The notes: generated from the letters alone by a model not told the origin. DNA of 64,000 bases from Candidatus Dormiibacter spiritus (GCA_003244185.1 QHBT01000064.1:25437-89436), one strand, 5' to 3'; positions 7,664 to 16,328 are shown, counted from the stretch's first letter. Translations and numbers: made by a program.

Positions 7664-8433
7664 TCCTTGACGGCGTGGCCGATGTACAGGATCGAGGTGT
7701 CGCGGCTCAGCTTCATGACTGCGCGCTCGCCCAGCTCCACCGCGGTCAACCGGCCTCGCTTCTGTTGGCGCAGGAAGCGCAGGAGGGCCAACGGGCCGGC
7801 GGCGGGTTGGAGGCCCGTGTAGCCAAGGCTGCGCAGGCCGTGACGCCCCAGACTGCTGACGAGCTCCGAGGGCCTGATGAACTGGTGCCAGTCATGGAGA
7901 TCCTGGGGCATGATGGTCGTCCACGACCACTCCTGCAAAAGCTTGACCAGAACCAGGCGGCTCCGAAGGGTGCGGTTGATGGTGTCGTAGAGGTACAGGC
8001 CGCCTGGCTTGAGGGCACGACTGGTCTCTGAGATGACCTTCTCCAAGTCGTCCACGTGCTCCAATACGTCGCAGCAGCAAACGATGTCGAAGGACGCGTC
8101 GGGGAGCGGCAGTGCCTCTCCGCTGCCCGCCAGATACTCGATCTCCAACCCTCCACTCACCGCGTGATCTCGTGCCACCGCCAGCGATGCCTCCGCAGGG
8201 TCGATGCCGGTCACGCGGCCGCCGAGCCGCCCGAGCTCCTCTGCCAGCAGGCCGCCGCCACACCCTAGGTCAAGCACCGTCTTGCCCCTGAGATCGATGC
8301 CCAGAGACGCGGAGACACGCCCCAAATACTCCAGCCGGCCGGGATTGAGTGCTGTGCGGATCGCCGCGAGCGGACTGTCGTCGCCCCACCAGAGGTCGCC
8401 AGGCCGGTCGTAGATGCTGTTATCGACTGGCAT
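7630..8433 (-). CDS. class I SAM-dependent methyltransferase (UbiG-like)
   Basis: A 267-residue Rossmann-type methyltransferase resembling UbiG 3-O-methyltransferases. The SAM-binding motif I is VLDLGCGGGLLAEEL (about 53-67), followed by GIDPAEASL (motif post I) and CCDVLEHVDD (motif II). The Y-D-T-I-N-R segment near 150 is also seen in UbiG proteins. No ubiquinone or menaquinone genes are nearby, so the substrate is open. The last ten or so residues are encoded by repeat element A1, so the original C-terminus was probably shorter or different. ATG at 8433; 60 bp downstream of nagA on the same strand. Confidence 0.85.
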   Translation of the reverse strand: MPVDNSIYDRPGDLWWGDDSPLAAIRTALNPGRLEYLGRVSASLGIDLRGKTVLDLGCGGGLLAEELGRLGGRVTGIDPAEASLAVARDHAVSGGLEIEYLAGSGEALPLPDASFDIVCCCDVLEHVDDLEKVISETSRALKPGGLYLYDTINRTLRSRLVLVKLLQEWSWTTIMPQDLHDWHQFIRPSELVSSLGRHGLRSLGYTGLQPAAGPLALLRFLRQQKRGRLTAVELGERAVMKLSRDTSILYIGHAVKDGGLSRPVPRS

Positions 8434-8493
8434 TTGGTCTACTTTCCGGCTGACGATTCTCGGCCGAGGTCGAGCGCAGCTAACGCAGGCTCA

Positions 8494-9678
8494 TCACTCA
8501 GCGAGCAAATCGGCCGGTCGGCCCTGCCCGGCCGCCTCCTGCCAGACACCGCGCACCACAACCGCCTGCAGCTCGAGATCCGCCCCCAGCACCACCAGGT
8601 CAGCCTGCTTGCCCACCTCAACGCTGCCCAGCCACTTCGCCAAGCCCAGCACCTGGGCCGGCACCTTGCTCGCGGCAGCGACCGCGGTGGGCAGAGACTG
8701 CCGAGTCTCTTGGACTGTGCGCCTAACCGCGCGATCCATGGTCAGCGTGCTGCCAGCGAGCGAGCCGCGCTCCTTCAGCGCGGGCCGACCTTCACTGACC
8801 CGCACCGCGAGCGAGCCAAGCTCATAGTCCCCATCCGGCATGCCGGCCGTCGCGATTGCGTCAGTGATGAGGGCGACGCGTCCCGGCGCGGCGTTGAAGA
8901 CGATCTGGACCACCTCCGGGGCCACATGCACACCGTCGTTGATCAGCTCGCAGACGACCCGCTCATCGCTCAGCAGCGCGCCGACCGGACCCGGATCACG
9001 ATGGCTGAAGGGACGCATCCCATTGAAGAGGTGGGTGCCGACCCGGGCCCCAGCCTCGATGGCAGCTGACACCTGCTCGCTCGACGCATCTGTGTGGCCG
9101 ACCGCCGCCACCGCACCCGCCGCCACGGTTCGCCGGACCAGATCCAACGCCCCTGGCGCCTCCGGCGCCACTGTCACCATGCGGATGCAGCCCCTGCCGA
9201 TCTCGAAGAGCCGGGCCAGTGCTTCTGGATCGGGCGGCAGCATGAACCGTGGATCCTGGGCGCCACAGCGCCGCCGGCTGAGGAACGGGCCCTCCAGGTG
9301 GCAGCCCAGCACTGCGGGCTCTTTCTGCTCGACCAGGGTCGCGATGCGGCGGACAGCTGCCTCCATCCGGACCAGAGGCGCGCTGACGAGGCTCAGCAGC
9401 AGTCCCGTGGTGCCGTGGGCACGGTGGTAGGCGACAGCTCGGCGCACCTGCTCCGGCTCGCCGTCCACCACTGAGGCGCCCCCGCCGCCGTGGACGTGCA
9501 TGTCGATGAAGCCAGGTGCCAGAAAGGCGCCGGCCAAGTCACGGCGGGGACCGTCAGCGACCGGCCGAGGGCCGGCCTCGACCGCCTCGATTCGGCTGCC
9601 GCTGATACGCAGCCAGGCCTGATCGACGACTCCAGCGGGCGTGACGAGGCGCGCATTATGGAGAATCAGCGAGCTCAC
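8494..9678 (-). CDS. nagA: N-acetylglucosamine-6-phosphate deacetylase
   Basis: A 394-residue amidohydrolase that converts GlcNAc-6-phosphate to glucosamine-6-phosphate plus acetate in amino-sugar and cell-wall recycling. The metal-binding HVHGGGG block is at about 61-67, followed by the HLEGPFLS motif near 148, a GHTDAS histidine near 195, HLFNGM near 216 and the catalytic Asp in LITDAIAT near 275. The C-terminal LGSVEVGKQADLVVL strand is typical of the fold. Start is GTG 9678 with only a weak ribosome binding site. A UbiG-like methyltransferase follows in the same direction. Upstream lies the 57-bp hairpin array. Confidence 0.95.
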   Translation of the reverse strand: MSSLILHNARLVTPAGVVDQAWLRISGSRIEAVEAGPRPVADGPRRDLAGAFLAPGFIDMHVHGGGGASVVDGEPEQVRRAVAYHRAHGTTGLLLSLVSAPLVRMEAAVRRIATLVEQKEPAVLGCHLEGPFLSRRRCGAQDPRFMLPPDPEALARLFEIGRGCIRMVTVAPEAPGALDLVRRTVAAGAVAAVGHTDASSEQVSAAIEAGARVGTHLFNGMRPFSHRDPGPVGALLSDERVVCELINDGVHVAPEVVQIVFNAAPGRVALITDAIATAGMPDGDYELGSLAVRVSEGRPALKERGSLAGSTLTMDRAVRRTVQETRQSLPTAVAAASKVPAQVLGLAKWLGSVEVGKQADLVVLGADLELQAVVVRGVWQEAAGQGRPADLLAE

Positions 9679-10155
9679 CTGGTGACGAGCTGCTCCAACT
9701 TCGTCACAGGCGTCTGCCTAGCATCTCCGGGCATTATGCGTGAGTCCTGCAGTGCTCTGGACGTGCCTGTGGTGGGCTAGAAAAAGGAGACGGTGGCCCG
9801 CTTGCGCGAACCACCGCTTCCCAGGGGAGCAAGGTCTTGGGGAGAGGCGGCGGCCCGCTTTCGCGAACCACCGCCTGTTGGGAGGAAGGGTTCTCCTGAA
9901 AAGGCGGCGGCCCACTTTCGCGAACCACCGCCGGCATGGGAGGAAGGGTGTTTTTCTTTCTACTGCTAGGACGCTCCAGCGTGGCGCATTGTTCAGTTGA
10001 CACATGATTGAGGTTGGGCGCCAACCCGAAACCGGGCTTGCTGACTCTCGATGGTCCGGATATGAGAGTGCCAACCGCCATATAGGAGGACCGCAATTAC
10101 AAAGGCTTGACACTGCGGTGACCACGGTGCGAGCGCCGCGCGGTTCAATGCTGAC
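9679..10155. other. 477-bp divergent intergenic region
   Basis: This gap separates nagA (leftward) and the DUF1800 gene (rightward). It holds the three-unit hairpin array (9787-9950), a perfect dyad GGTTGG-GCG-CCAACC at 10012-10026 and an ACTCTC/GAGAGT inverted repeat just to its right. It also holds isolated TTGACA hexamers at 9997 and 10107 that lack well-placed -10 partners. No protein-coding potential was seen. Confidence 0.6.
9787..9950. repeat. three tandem hairpin units, exact 57-bp period
   Basis: Three copies of a hairpin begin at 9791, 9848 and 9905, exactly 57 bp apart. Each has arms of the form CGGYGG...CCACCG around a conserved CCCRCTTTCGCGAA middle; units 2 and 3 contain the palindrome TTCGCGAA, and unit 1 has TGCGCGAA. 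Units 2 and 3 extend the stem to GGCGG/CCGCC. GGGAGGAAGGG-like spacers follow units 2 and 3. Read leftward, the array would lie in the nagA leader. I do not recognise it as a known riboswitch or operator. Confidence 0.7.
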
Positions 10156-11631
10156 ATGACAGTCGCCGCGCCCGAGGAAAGCAGCTCGGTTCCAGCCCAA
10201 CCGCGTCGTGGCCGCATCACGCGGCGACAAGCGCTGGCGGCGGCCGTGGCCGGCGGGGCGGGGATCGGCGGCCTCCGGCTGCTGGCTCTGGCGCCAGCGG
10301 TACAGCAGGCACTGAGCGGCGGCCATGGCAGCGGTCTCGACTGGGTATCACCTCTCAACTCCGAGACAGCGCGGGTGAACCACCTCCTCCGCCGCACCAC
10401 TTTCGGCGCCTCTGCCGCCGAGCTGGAACAGGCCGGCTCGGACGGCTACAACCGCACTCTCGAGCGGCTGCTGGAAACGCCGCCCCAGCAGCCGCCGCCC
10501 TACGAACTGCTCGGCGGCTACGGCGTCGGCCCGGCAGCGCTCCAGAACTGGTGGCTGCAGCATATGCTCACCAGCAAAACGCCGTTTGCCGAGCGGATGA
10601 CGCTGTTCTGGCACAACCACTTCACCAGCGACTACCGGAAAGTCGGGGTCCGCGACCCCTTCATCTACTGGCAGAACCTGACCTGGCGGAACATGGCGCT
10701 GACCGATCTGGGCTCCATGCTGACCAAGGTCACCAGCGACCCGGCCATGCTGCGCTATCTCGATCTTGCGACCAGCACCGGCGCCAACCCCAACGAGAAC
10801 TACTCCCGCGAGCTGATGGAGCTGTTCACGCTCGGTGTCGGCAACTACAGCGAGGACGACGTGCGGGCGGCTGCCGCGGCCCTGGCTGGTTGGCGGGAGC
10901 CCACAGCCGATGGCTCAGTCGAGGCAACGCTGGATCAGAAGAATGGCGTCACCCGCCGCTATCCCACCTGGAGTGGTCAGGCGTCAGGTCAGTTCGCTCC
11001 CAACCGCGCTTATCGGGGCGGCCCACTCAAGTTCCTCGGCAAGACTCAGGCCTGGAGCACCGAGCCTGTGCTGAAGCAGCTGTTGGCCGAGCCGGCGACA
11101 GCTGAATTCATCTCGCGCAAGGTGGCTGTCCACTTCGTGACGCCTCAGCCCGACGGTGGCTACGTCAAGCGGCTGGCGGATAGGTTCCGCTCCAGCGGCT
11201 ACGACATGAGGACGCTGCTGCGAGAGGTCTTCACGAGTCAGGAGTTCACCACAGGCAGCTATCGAGCCTTGGTCAAGTCTCCCATCGAGTACATGGTCTC
11301 TGGGCTCAAGGCACTTGGCAATACAGGACCCCAGGCTGTCACCCTGGCCGGGGCCTTCTCTCATCTGATGGGACAGGTGCTGTTCGACCCGCCGGACGTG
11401 GGCGGCTGGCCGAACAACGACTCCTGGGTTTCTTCCAACACGATGCTGGCCCGGGTCAACTTCGCCACCGCGGCACTGACTCTGACCAAGCAGCTGCCCG
11501 CCGCCGGCTCCGCGCTCGGACACCTTGACTCCGTCTTGGGCAAGCAGACAGCCAGCCTGCTCAACCAGGCTCCAGACGACCACGCTCGCTGGTTCATCGC
11601 CCTGGCCTCGCCAGAGTTCCAACTGAAGTAG
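10156..11631 (+). CDS. DUF1800 family protein, Tat-exported
   Basis: A 491-residue DUF1800 protein. The N-terminus carries a twin-arginine signal (GRITRRQALAAAVAGG, about residues 19-34) followed by a hydrophobic stretch, so a folded, possibly cofactor-bearing protein is exported. The body shows family signatures such as HLLRRTTFGAS (75-85), FWHNHFTSD (152-160) and NENYSRELMELFTLG (about 213-227). The biochemical role of DUF1800 is not established. It sits 7 bp before a DUF1501 gene; the two families are usually neighbours and probably act together. A TTCAAT hexamer ends six bases before the ATG, suggesting a leaderless transcript. Confidence 0.9.
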   Translation: MTVAAPEESSSVPAQPRRGRITRRQALAAAVAGGAGIGGLRLLALAPAVQQALSGGHGSGLDWVSPLNSETARVNHLLRRTTFGASAAELEQAGSDGYNRTLERLLETPPQQPPPYELLGGYGVGPAALQNWWLQHMLTSKTPFAERMTLFWHNHFTSDYRKVGVRDPFIYWQNLTWRNMALTDLGSMLTKVTSDPAMLRYLDLATSTGANPNENYSRELMELFTLGVGNYSEDDVRAAAAALAGWREPTADGSVEATLDQKNGVTRRYPTWSGQASGQFAPNRAYRGGPLKFLGKTQAWSTEPVLKQLLAEPATAEFISRKVAVHFVTPQPDGGYVKRLADRFRSSGYDMRTLLREVFTSQEFTTGSYRALVKSPIEYMVSGLKALGNTGPQAVTLAGAFSHLMGQVLFDPPDVGGWPNNDSWVSSNTMLARVNFATAALTLTKQLPAAGSALGHLDSVLGKQTASLLNQAPDDHARWFIALASPEFQLK

Positions 11632-11638
11632 GTAAGAC

Positions 11639-12937
11639 ATGACTGAAGAGATTGGGATCAACCGTCTTGACCGCCGCTCCTTCCTCCGTTCGGGGCTAGT
11701 CTTCGGCGCCGGTGCCGCCGCCCTGGCGGCCGGCTACGCGGCAGTCCCTGACGCATTCGCCCGAGCCGTTTACGCCGCCAAGACCAACGGCGTCCAGAAC
11801 GACCACGTGCTGGTCATGATCCAGCTTGCAGGCGGCAACGACGGCCTCCGCACTGTGATCCCGCTCACGGATCCCAAGCTTCACGATCTCCGGCCCAAGC
11901 TGGCCGGGATGTCGCTCGCGGGCGCTCTGCCCATCACCGCAGAGTTCGCTCTGAATCAGAACCTGAAAAATCTGAAGGGCCTCTGGGACCAGGGCAAACT
12001 CGCTGTGGTGCAGGGCGTTGGCTACTCCCAGCCCAGCTTCTCGCACTTCGAGTCGACGCGCATTTGGGAGACTGGCGATCCGTCTCTGCGCCAGGTCAAC
12101 GGCTGGCTGGGCCAGACGTTGGCCCAGCACTACGACAGCGCGGGTCACCCCCTGACCGGCTGCGCCTGCGGCGCCACCGACACGCCGGGCGCCCTGCGCG
12201 ATCTGCAGGCCACCATGACTGTGATCAGCGACCAGAAGAAGTACGGCTTCACTGGCGGCAGCGAGGTGGAGGCAGCCGTGGGCGCGCTCTACCAGGGCAC
12301 GCCAGGCATCTACGGCGCGCTTTTCGACAGCTCCATCGCGACAGCTGGTGAGAGCGTCAACGCGCTGCGCACCTCAGCCGCCAACTACCAGCCCCAGGCC
12401 ACCTATACCGATCAGGAGCAGCTCGTCTATTCGTCCAAGAACCAGCTTGCCTCAGCCCTGCAGCTGGCGGCCGAGCTCATCACGACAGGCACCGGCGTGC
12501 GGCTGCTCCACGTAACGCTGGGCGGCTTCGACACCCACTACACCGAACTGACGCGTCACGACGACCTGATGGGCTACGTCGACAGCGCGGTCGGAGCCTT
12601 CTACCAGGATCTGGCCGCCCACGGTATGGCGGACAAAGTGCTCATCGCCACCTGGTCGGAGTTCGGCCGCCGGCCCAAGGAGAACGCGTCGGGCGGCACC
12701 GACCACGGCTCCGCGTCGCCGGTGTTCCTGATCGGCAATCCCGTGAAGGGCGGCCTCTACGGTGCCGCGCCCAGTCTGACCGACCTCGATCCAACCAACA
12801 ACCTCAAGTACACGGTGGATTTCCGCTCGGTCTATCAGGAGATCCTGGCTGGGCATCTTGGCGCCGACCCGAAGGAGATCCTGGGCCAGAGCTTCGACCG
12901 GCTGGGCGCTCTGCGGCAGCCGGCGCTGGCCTACTGA
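11639..12937 (+). CDS. DUF1501 family protein, Tat-exported
   Basis: A 432-residue DUF1501 protein related to the alkaline phosphatase/sulfatase superfamily. A Tat signal (DRRSFLRSGLVFGAGAAAL, about 11-29) ends near ADAFA. Characteristic blocks are VMIQLAGGNDGLRTVIP (about 59-75), GVGYSQPSFSHFESTRIWETG (about 120-140), LGGFDTH (about 296-302) and ATWSEFGRRPKEN-GGTDHG (about 336-358), which resemble metal-binding loops of that superfamily. It follows the DUF1800 gene by 7 bp, and its stop abuts the next ATG directly, indicating one operon. The substrate is unknown. Confidence 0.9.
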   Translation: MTEEIGINRLDRRSFLRSGLVFGAGAAALAAGYAAVPDAFARAVYAAKTNGVQNDHVLVMIQLAGGNDGLRTVIPLTDPKLHDLRPKLAGMSLAGALPITAEFALNQNLKNLKGLWDQGKLAVVQGVGYSQPSFSHFESTRIWETGDPSLRQVNGWLGQTLAQHYDSAGHPLTGCACGATDTPGALRDLQATMTVISDQKKYGFTGGSEVEAAVGALYQGTPGIYGALFDSSIATAGESVNALRTSAANYQPQATYTDQEQLVYSSKNQLASALQLAAELITTGTGVRLLHVTLGGFDTHYTELTRHDDLMGYVDSAVGAFYQDLAAHGMADKVLIATWSEFGRRPKENASGGTDHGSASPVFLIGNPVKGGLYGAAPSLTDLDPTNNLKYTVDFRSVYQEILAGHLGADPKEILGQSFDRLGALRQPALAY

Positions 12938-13165
12938 ATGCGGCCCGCTGGACTGAAGGCGGCCACAACCTTGCTGACGGTGGGTTTCACCTGTCTGGCG
13001 GCGCTCTACGTCAACGCTCACGTGAAGAACGCCGCGGCGCCGCTGCATCCCGCTGTGGTGAACCGGCCCAGCGCTCCTGCGAGCCAGCCCGAGGGCAGCC
13101 TCAACCTCTCGCCCAGCGTGAAAACCGGCGACGTGACGCCGGTCACCTCGACGTATGCCTCCTAG
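12938..13165 (+). CDS. small membrane-anchored protein, unknown
   Basis: A 75-residue protein whose ATG follows the DUF1501 stop without any gap (TGAATG). One N-terminal hydrophobic segment (about 8-26) would act as signal anchor; the rest is a Ser/Pro/Thr-rich extracytoplasmic tail. The arrangement suggests a small accessory of the DUF1800/DUF1501 export unit. Its TAG stop is the first codon of repeat element A2. There is no recognisable domain. Confidence 0.6.
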   Translation: MRPAGLKAATTLLTVGFTCLAALYVNAHVKNAAAPLHPAVVNRPSAPASQPEGSLNLSPSVKTGDVTPVTSTYAS

Positions 13166-13480
13166 CCTGTCCGGTCCCCGAGTAGCTGAGACGCTCTTGG
13201 TTGAGGTCGTCCTCCCCCGCCCCGGGGGGAGGTAGGTGGGGGGCCTTGGATTGCAGGCCGGACCAGAGCGGCCATTTCGGTCCTTGGGCATCTCGCCGCA
13301 GCTCCTGGGCGCTCGAGAGGGGTTTGACCGACCTTGGACGCAAGGTCTCATCACAGGGCGGCGGGGGCAAGGCGGGCCGCTGACGCCCCCCTCCCAGCCT
13401 CCCCCCGCCCCGCGGGGGGAGGACACAAAATGCCTGCTCGGCTTCTCAAGATCTCGGGGACCGGACATCCTAGCCTGTCC
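13161..13480 (+). repeat. intergenic repeat element A, copy 2
   Basis: The second copy of the roughly 315-bp element at 7345-7663, in the same orientation. The inverted core is GGTCCCCGAG / CTCGGGGACC. The copy-specific outer arms differ from copy 1: CTAGCCTGTCC on the left and GGACATCCTAG on the right. An exact 12-bp direct repeat, CCTAGCCTGTCC, occurs at 13161-13172 and 13469-13480, as expected for a target duplication. Internal hairpins at about 13211-13232 and 13399-13423 are retained. The right end supplies a ribosome binding site and ATG used by the following ApbE gene. Confidence 0.75.
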
Positions 13481-14389
13481 GAGCGGCGCTTTCAAGCGCT
13501 GGGCACTGACTGCCACGTGCTGGCGGTGGAAGCTAGCGCCGAACGGATGGACGGCGCAGTGGAGCACATAAGCGCTGCTCATCGGCGCTTCACCCGCTTC
13601 GAATCCGAGAGCGAGCTCAGCCGGCTCAATGCTGCGGCAGGCGGCTGGCACGCCATCTCCACTGACCTGGAAGCGCTCCTGCGTGCCGCCTTGCGCAGCT
13701 GGGAAGAGACTGCGGGCTGGGTGCACGCCGGCGTGCTGCCGGCGCTGCTGGCGGCCGGCTACACGAGGCCGCTGCGCCTCGGCCCCAGCCCGGCTCACGG
13801 GCCGCCGGGGCCGCCGCCGCCGCTGCCCACCATGCTCGCGGTCCTCCCGGGCAGGGCTCGGCTGCGGGCTGGCACCGCCATCGATCTAGGCGGCATCGCA
13901 AAGGGTTGGTTGGCCGATCAGCTGGCCGGCTGGCTGGCGCCGAACTGCCTGGTCAATCTGGGCGGCGACCTGTTCGCTCGGGGCGGCGGCCCGGACGACG
14001 CCGGCTGGCCGGTTCGAATGGCGGGCGTGACCCTGCTGCTGCGCGACCAGGGTGCTGCCACCAGCAGCAGCCAACGCAGAAGCTGGTGGTCGGCCGGCGG
14101 CCGGCAGCACCACCTGATCGACCCTCGCACGGGCCGCCCGTCCGAGAGCGATCTGGCCGAGGTCTCAGTGGTGGCCACCAGTGCTCTGGAAGCCGAGATG
14201 TGGGCCAAGACGGGACTTCTTCTCGGCTCGGAGCAGGCGCCCCTGCTGCTGATCGGCCGGACGCTCGGCTTCTGGCTGGGGATGCAAGGGGAGGCAGGCC
14301 TCCCCCTACAAAACCCCACCCGCCCCGCGGGACGGGAGACCTCGGTGAACGCACGCCTCCCCACCCAAGCTGTTTCGCTGAGCGACTGA
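13430..14389 (+). CDS. ApbE-like FAD:protein FMN transferase
   Basis: A 319-residue ApbE-family protein, an Mg-dependent flavin transferase that attaches FMN to Thr/Ser of target redox proteins. The ALGTDCHV start motif (about 22-29), the GTAIDLGGIAKGW segment (about 147-159) and the NLGGDLFARGG block (about 173-183) are diagnostic. HHLIDPRTGRP-like residues follow near 226. The start at ATG 13430 lies inside repeat A2 and is preceded by GGGGGAGGA, so the first 15-18 residues come from the repeat. There is no obvious signal peptide. It overlaps the following membrane protein start by TGATG. Confidence 0.85.
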   Translation: MPARLLKISGTGHPSLSERRFQALGTDCHVLAVEASAERMDGAVEHISAAHRRFTRFESESELSRLNAAAGGWHAISTDLEALLRAALRSWEETAGWVHAGVLPALLAAGYTRPLRLGPSPAHGPPGPPPPLPTMLAVLPGRARLRAGTAIDLGGIAKGWLADQLAGWLAPNCLVNLGGDLFARGGGPDDAGWPVRMAGVTLLLRDQGAATSSSQRRSWWSAGGRQHHLIDPRTGRPSESDLAEVSVVATSALEAEMWAKTGLLLGSEQAPLLLIGRTLGFWLGMQGEAGLPLQNPTRPAGRETSVNARLPTQAVSLSD

Positions 14390-14943
14390 TGGATCAGCAG
14401 ACGCTCTTTTGGGTGATCGGCAGGATCTCCGGCCTGGCCTCGTTTGCGACGCTGAGCCTCTCGCTCCTCACGGGCCTGGCACTCCGCACAGCCGTGCTTG
14501 ACTTTCTCGGCCCCAACCGCGGCCTCCGCTCGCTGCACGAGTACACGGCGCTTCTCTGGCTTCCGCTGGGCGGCCTTCACATTGCCGGCCTGCTGCTTGA
14601 CCAGACGGCTCGCGTAGGACCACTGGACCTGCTGGTACCGTTCCAGGCGCCCTACGACCCGCGTGGCCAACTTGCCATCGGTCTGGGAACGGTGACCCTC
14701 CAGTTGTTCCTTCTGGTCGCTCTGACCGGCTGGCTAAGGGGGCGCCTTTCGGGGCAGCTCTGGCGCTGGCTGCACCGCCTCTCCTACCTGGCGTTCGGCC
14801 TGCTCTTCCTGCACGCGGTTCTGGCAGGTACCGACTTCAGCGATCCGCTCGTCTCGGCGTTGACGTGGTCGATGGCAGGCGCGCTGGCGGTGCTCAGTCT
14901 CGCCCGCATGGTCTGGGGCAGGCTCCCCGCTCGCCGAGCCTAG
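14389..14943 (+). CDS. ferric reductase-like transmembrane protein
   Basis: A 184-residue membrane protein with five or six helices and paired histidines expected of a b-type haem membrane reductase: HEY...GGLH in one helix pair (about 46-61) and LHRLSY...FLHAV in another (about 128-144). It resembles the ferric-reductase-like/MsrQ-type membrane domain without flavin or NADPH domains. The start ATG 14389 overlaps the ApbE stop, indicating coupled translation. With ApbE it suggests an electron-transfer unit to an extracytoplasmic flavoprotein that is not encoded here. Its TAG stop is shared, as CTAG, with the convergent PrsW gene. Confidence 0.75.
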   Translation: MDQQTLFWVIGRISGLASFATLSLSLLTGLALRTAVLDFLGPNRGLRSLHEYTALLWLPLGGLHIAGLLLDQTARVGPLDLLVPFQAPYDPRGQLAIGLGTVTLQLFLLVALTGWLRGRLSGQLWRWLHRLSYLAFGLLFLHAVLAGTDFSDPLVSALTWSMAGALAVLSLARMVWGRLPARRA

Positions 14944-16328
14944 ACGGCCAGGGCCTCACGCAGCTCCAGGATCTGGGACCGGCCCGCCGCCTCGGAGTGC
15001 GGATCGGCAGGCTTGCCCTGCTGTTCACGCTGCCACTTGAGGCGGGCCAGCCGGAGCTGCGCGGTCTGCAGCCGGGTGAGCCTGCGGTAGGTGCGCCAGC
15101 CGCCCAGTGCGAAGGCTGCGTAGCGGCTGTCCAGGCGCCGCCAGGCGCTGAGCAGGACTGGAACCTCCCCCGCCCCGACCGCGCCGCTGGCGGCAGCCAC
15201 CTCCTGCTCGAGCTGGCGGCGCAGACCCGCGCCCTCTACTTCCAGCCCCATCACCAGCACCAGCAGCACCACCACTGTGAAGGGGCCGGTCATGAGCACA
15301 TTGCGCGCAGGGATGGAGATGAGCAGGAGCAGAGCGTTGCTGCTGGAGGTGGGAAACAGGGAAGCCCACGCGTCCCAGGAGAAGTGAGCGGCCACGGCCA
15401 GGAGGAGGCCGCCGAGGATGCTGAGGAAGCGCTGGTGCCGCTTGGGCAGCAAAGCTGCGGCTCCGATCCCGGCGCCGATCAGCGCCGTATAGGTGGGATG
15501 GCCCAAGAACATGCCCAGGACCTGCCTGATGAACCACTGCGCCACCCCAGCCGCCAGCGGGCCCACCCAGGCGGGCCCGGCTTTCGGGTCGGGGACCAGA
15601 CCTGAGAACAGGTAGTAAAGGTGGGCGATGTACGTCATCGTCTCCAGAAAGTTGAATCCGATGCCGACAGCGGCACCGTAAACGATCCCCGCCACCACGC
15701 CCTGGAAGCGCTCGCGCAGGACGAGATAGAGCAGGAAAACCGCCACTCCCTTGGCCACCTCTTCGTTGCTGCCGGCCATGAAAGCTATCGAGAGCTCAAG
15801 TGGCTGGCCCGGCACCAGGTCGTAGTTGGCCATCTGCCAGAGCGTCTCCGAGAGCGACACCAGGAGCGTGGCCGCCAGGGCTCCCCAGACGAGCGCCGCC
15901 AGCAGATAGGGCCAGGGCTGGCTGTCATAGCGGTCGAGCCAGCGCACCGCCAGCACAGCCAGGCCGGCGGTGGGCGCGCAGGCGAGGCCGGCGACCAGGG
16001 CCACCTCGGGGCCGGCCAGCAGCAGGTAGGTGAAGACGTCCATCACCACCAGCCAGCCCAGCAGGCCGAGGCCGAAGAGCAGCAGCGCTCGTCGGAGATG
16101 GCTCGAGCGGCGATTTGGTTCGCGAACCGCTCGCAGGCCGTAGACCCCGCCGGCCAGCGCCAGCCCGCCGGCCACCAGCCCGAACCAGCCGGTCCACTGC
16201 GGCGCTCCGTGGGAGCGTACGTTCGCCACCGAGGTGACGGCCATGGCCACCAGGAGCAGCACGCCGATGGCGCCGGCGCCCAGGAAGGCGCGTAGGGGAC
16301 GGGCGGGGCGGGAGACAGCGACCGTCAT
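14940..16328 (-). CDS. PrsW family intramembrane metalloprotease
   Basis: A 462-residue polytopic protein of the PrsW family, membrane proteases that in Bacillus start cleavage of an anti-sigma factor. The family motifs are present: SNEEVAKG, FNFLETM, GHPTYTALIGAG and AHFSWD. The Glu and His residues of these motifs form the presumed metal site. About nine TM helices precede a soluble tail of some 120 residues. Start ATG 16328 overlaps the stop of the upstream gene (ATGA). No sigma or anti-sigma gene is adjacent, so the substrate is unknown. Confidence 0.85.
   Translation of the reverse strand: MTVAVSRPARPLRAFLGAGAIGVLLLVAMAVTSVANVRSHGAPQWTGWFGLVAGGLALAGGVYGLRAVREPNRRSSHLRRALLLFGLGLLGWLVVMDVFTYLLLAGPEVALVAGLACAPTAGLAVLAVRWLDRYDSQPWPYLLAALVWGALAATLLVSLSETLWQMANYDLVPGQPLELSIAFMAGSNEEVAKGVAVFLLYLVLRERFQGVVAGIVYGAAVGIGFNFLETMTYIAHLYYLFSGLVPDPKAGPAWVGPLAAGVAQWFIRQVLGMFLGHPTYTALIGAGIGAAALLPKRHQRFLSILGGLLLAVAAHFSWDAWASLFPTSSSNALLLLISIPARNVLMTGPFTVVVLLVLVMGLEVEGAGLRRQLEQEVAAASGAVGAGEVPVLLSAWRRLDSRYAAFALGGWRTYRRLTRLQTAQLRLARLKWQREQQGKPADPHSEAAGRSQILELREALAV

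Noticed and set aside
9787..9950. CRISPR-like repeat array
   Set aside because: Only three units, the spacers are similar rather than unique, the units are hairpin-rich throughout, and there are no cas genes anywhere in the window.
10107..10112. TTGACA as the -35 of the DUF1800 promoter
   Set aside because: It is 31 bp from the only -10-like hexamer near the start codon, outside any usable spacing.
13906..14388. Long N-terminal extension of the ferric-reductase-like protein
   Set aside because: The extension overlaps apbE in another frame and has no membrane or domain character; ATG 14389 coupled to the apbE stop is a better start.
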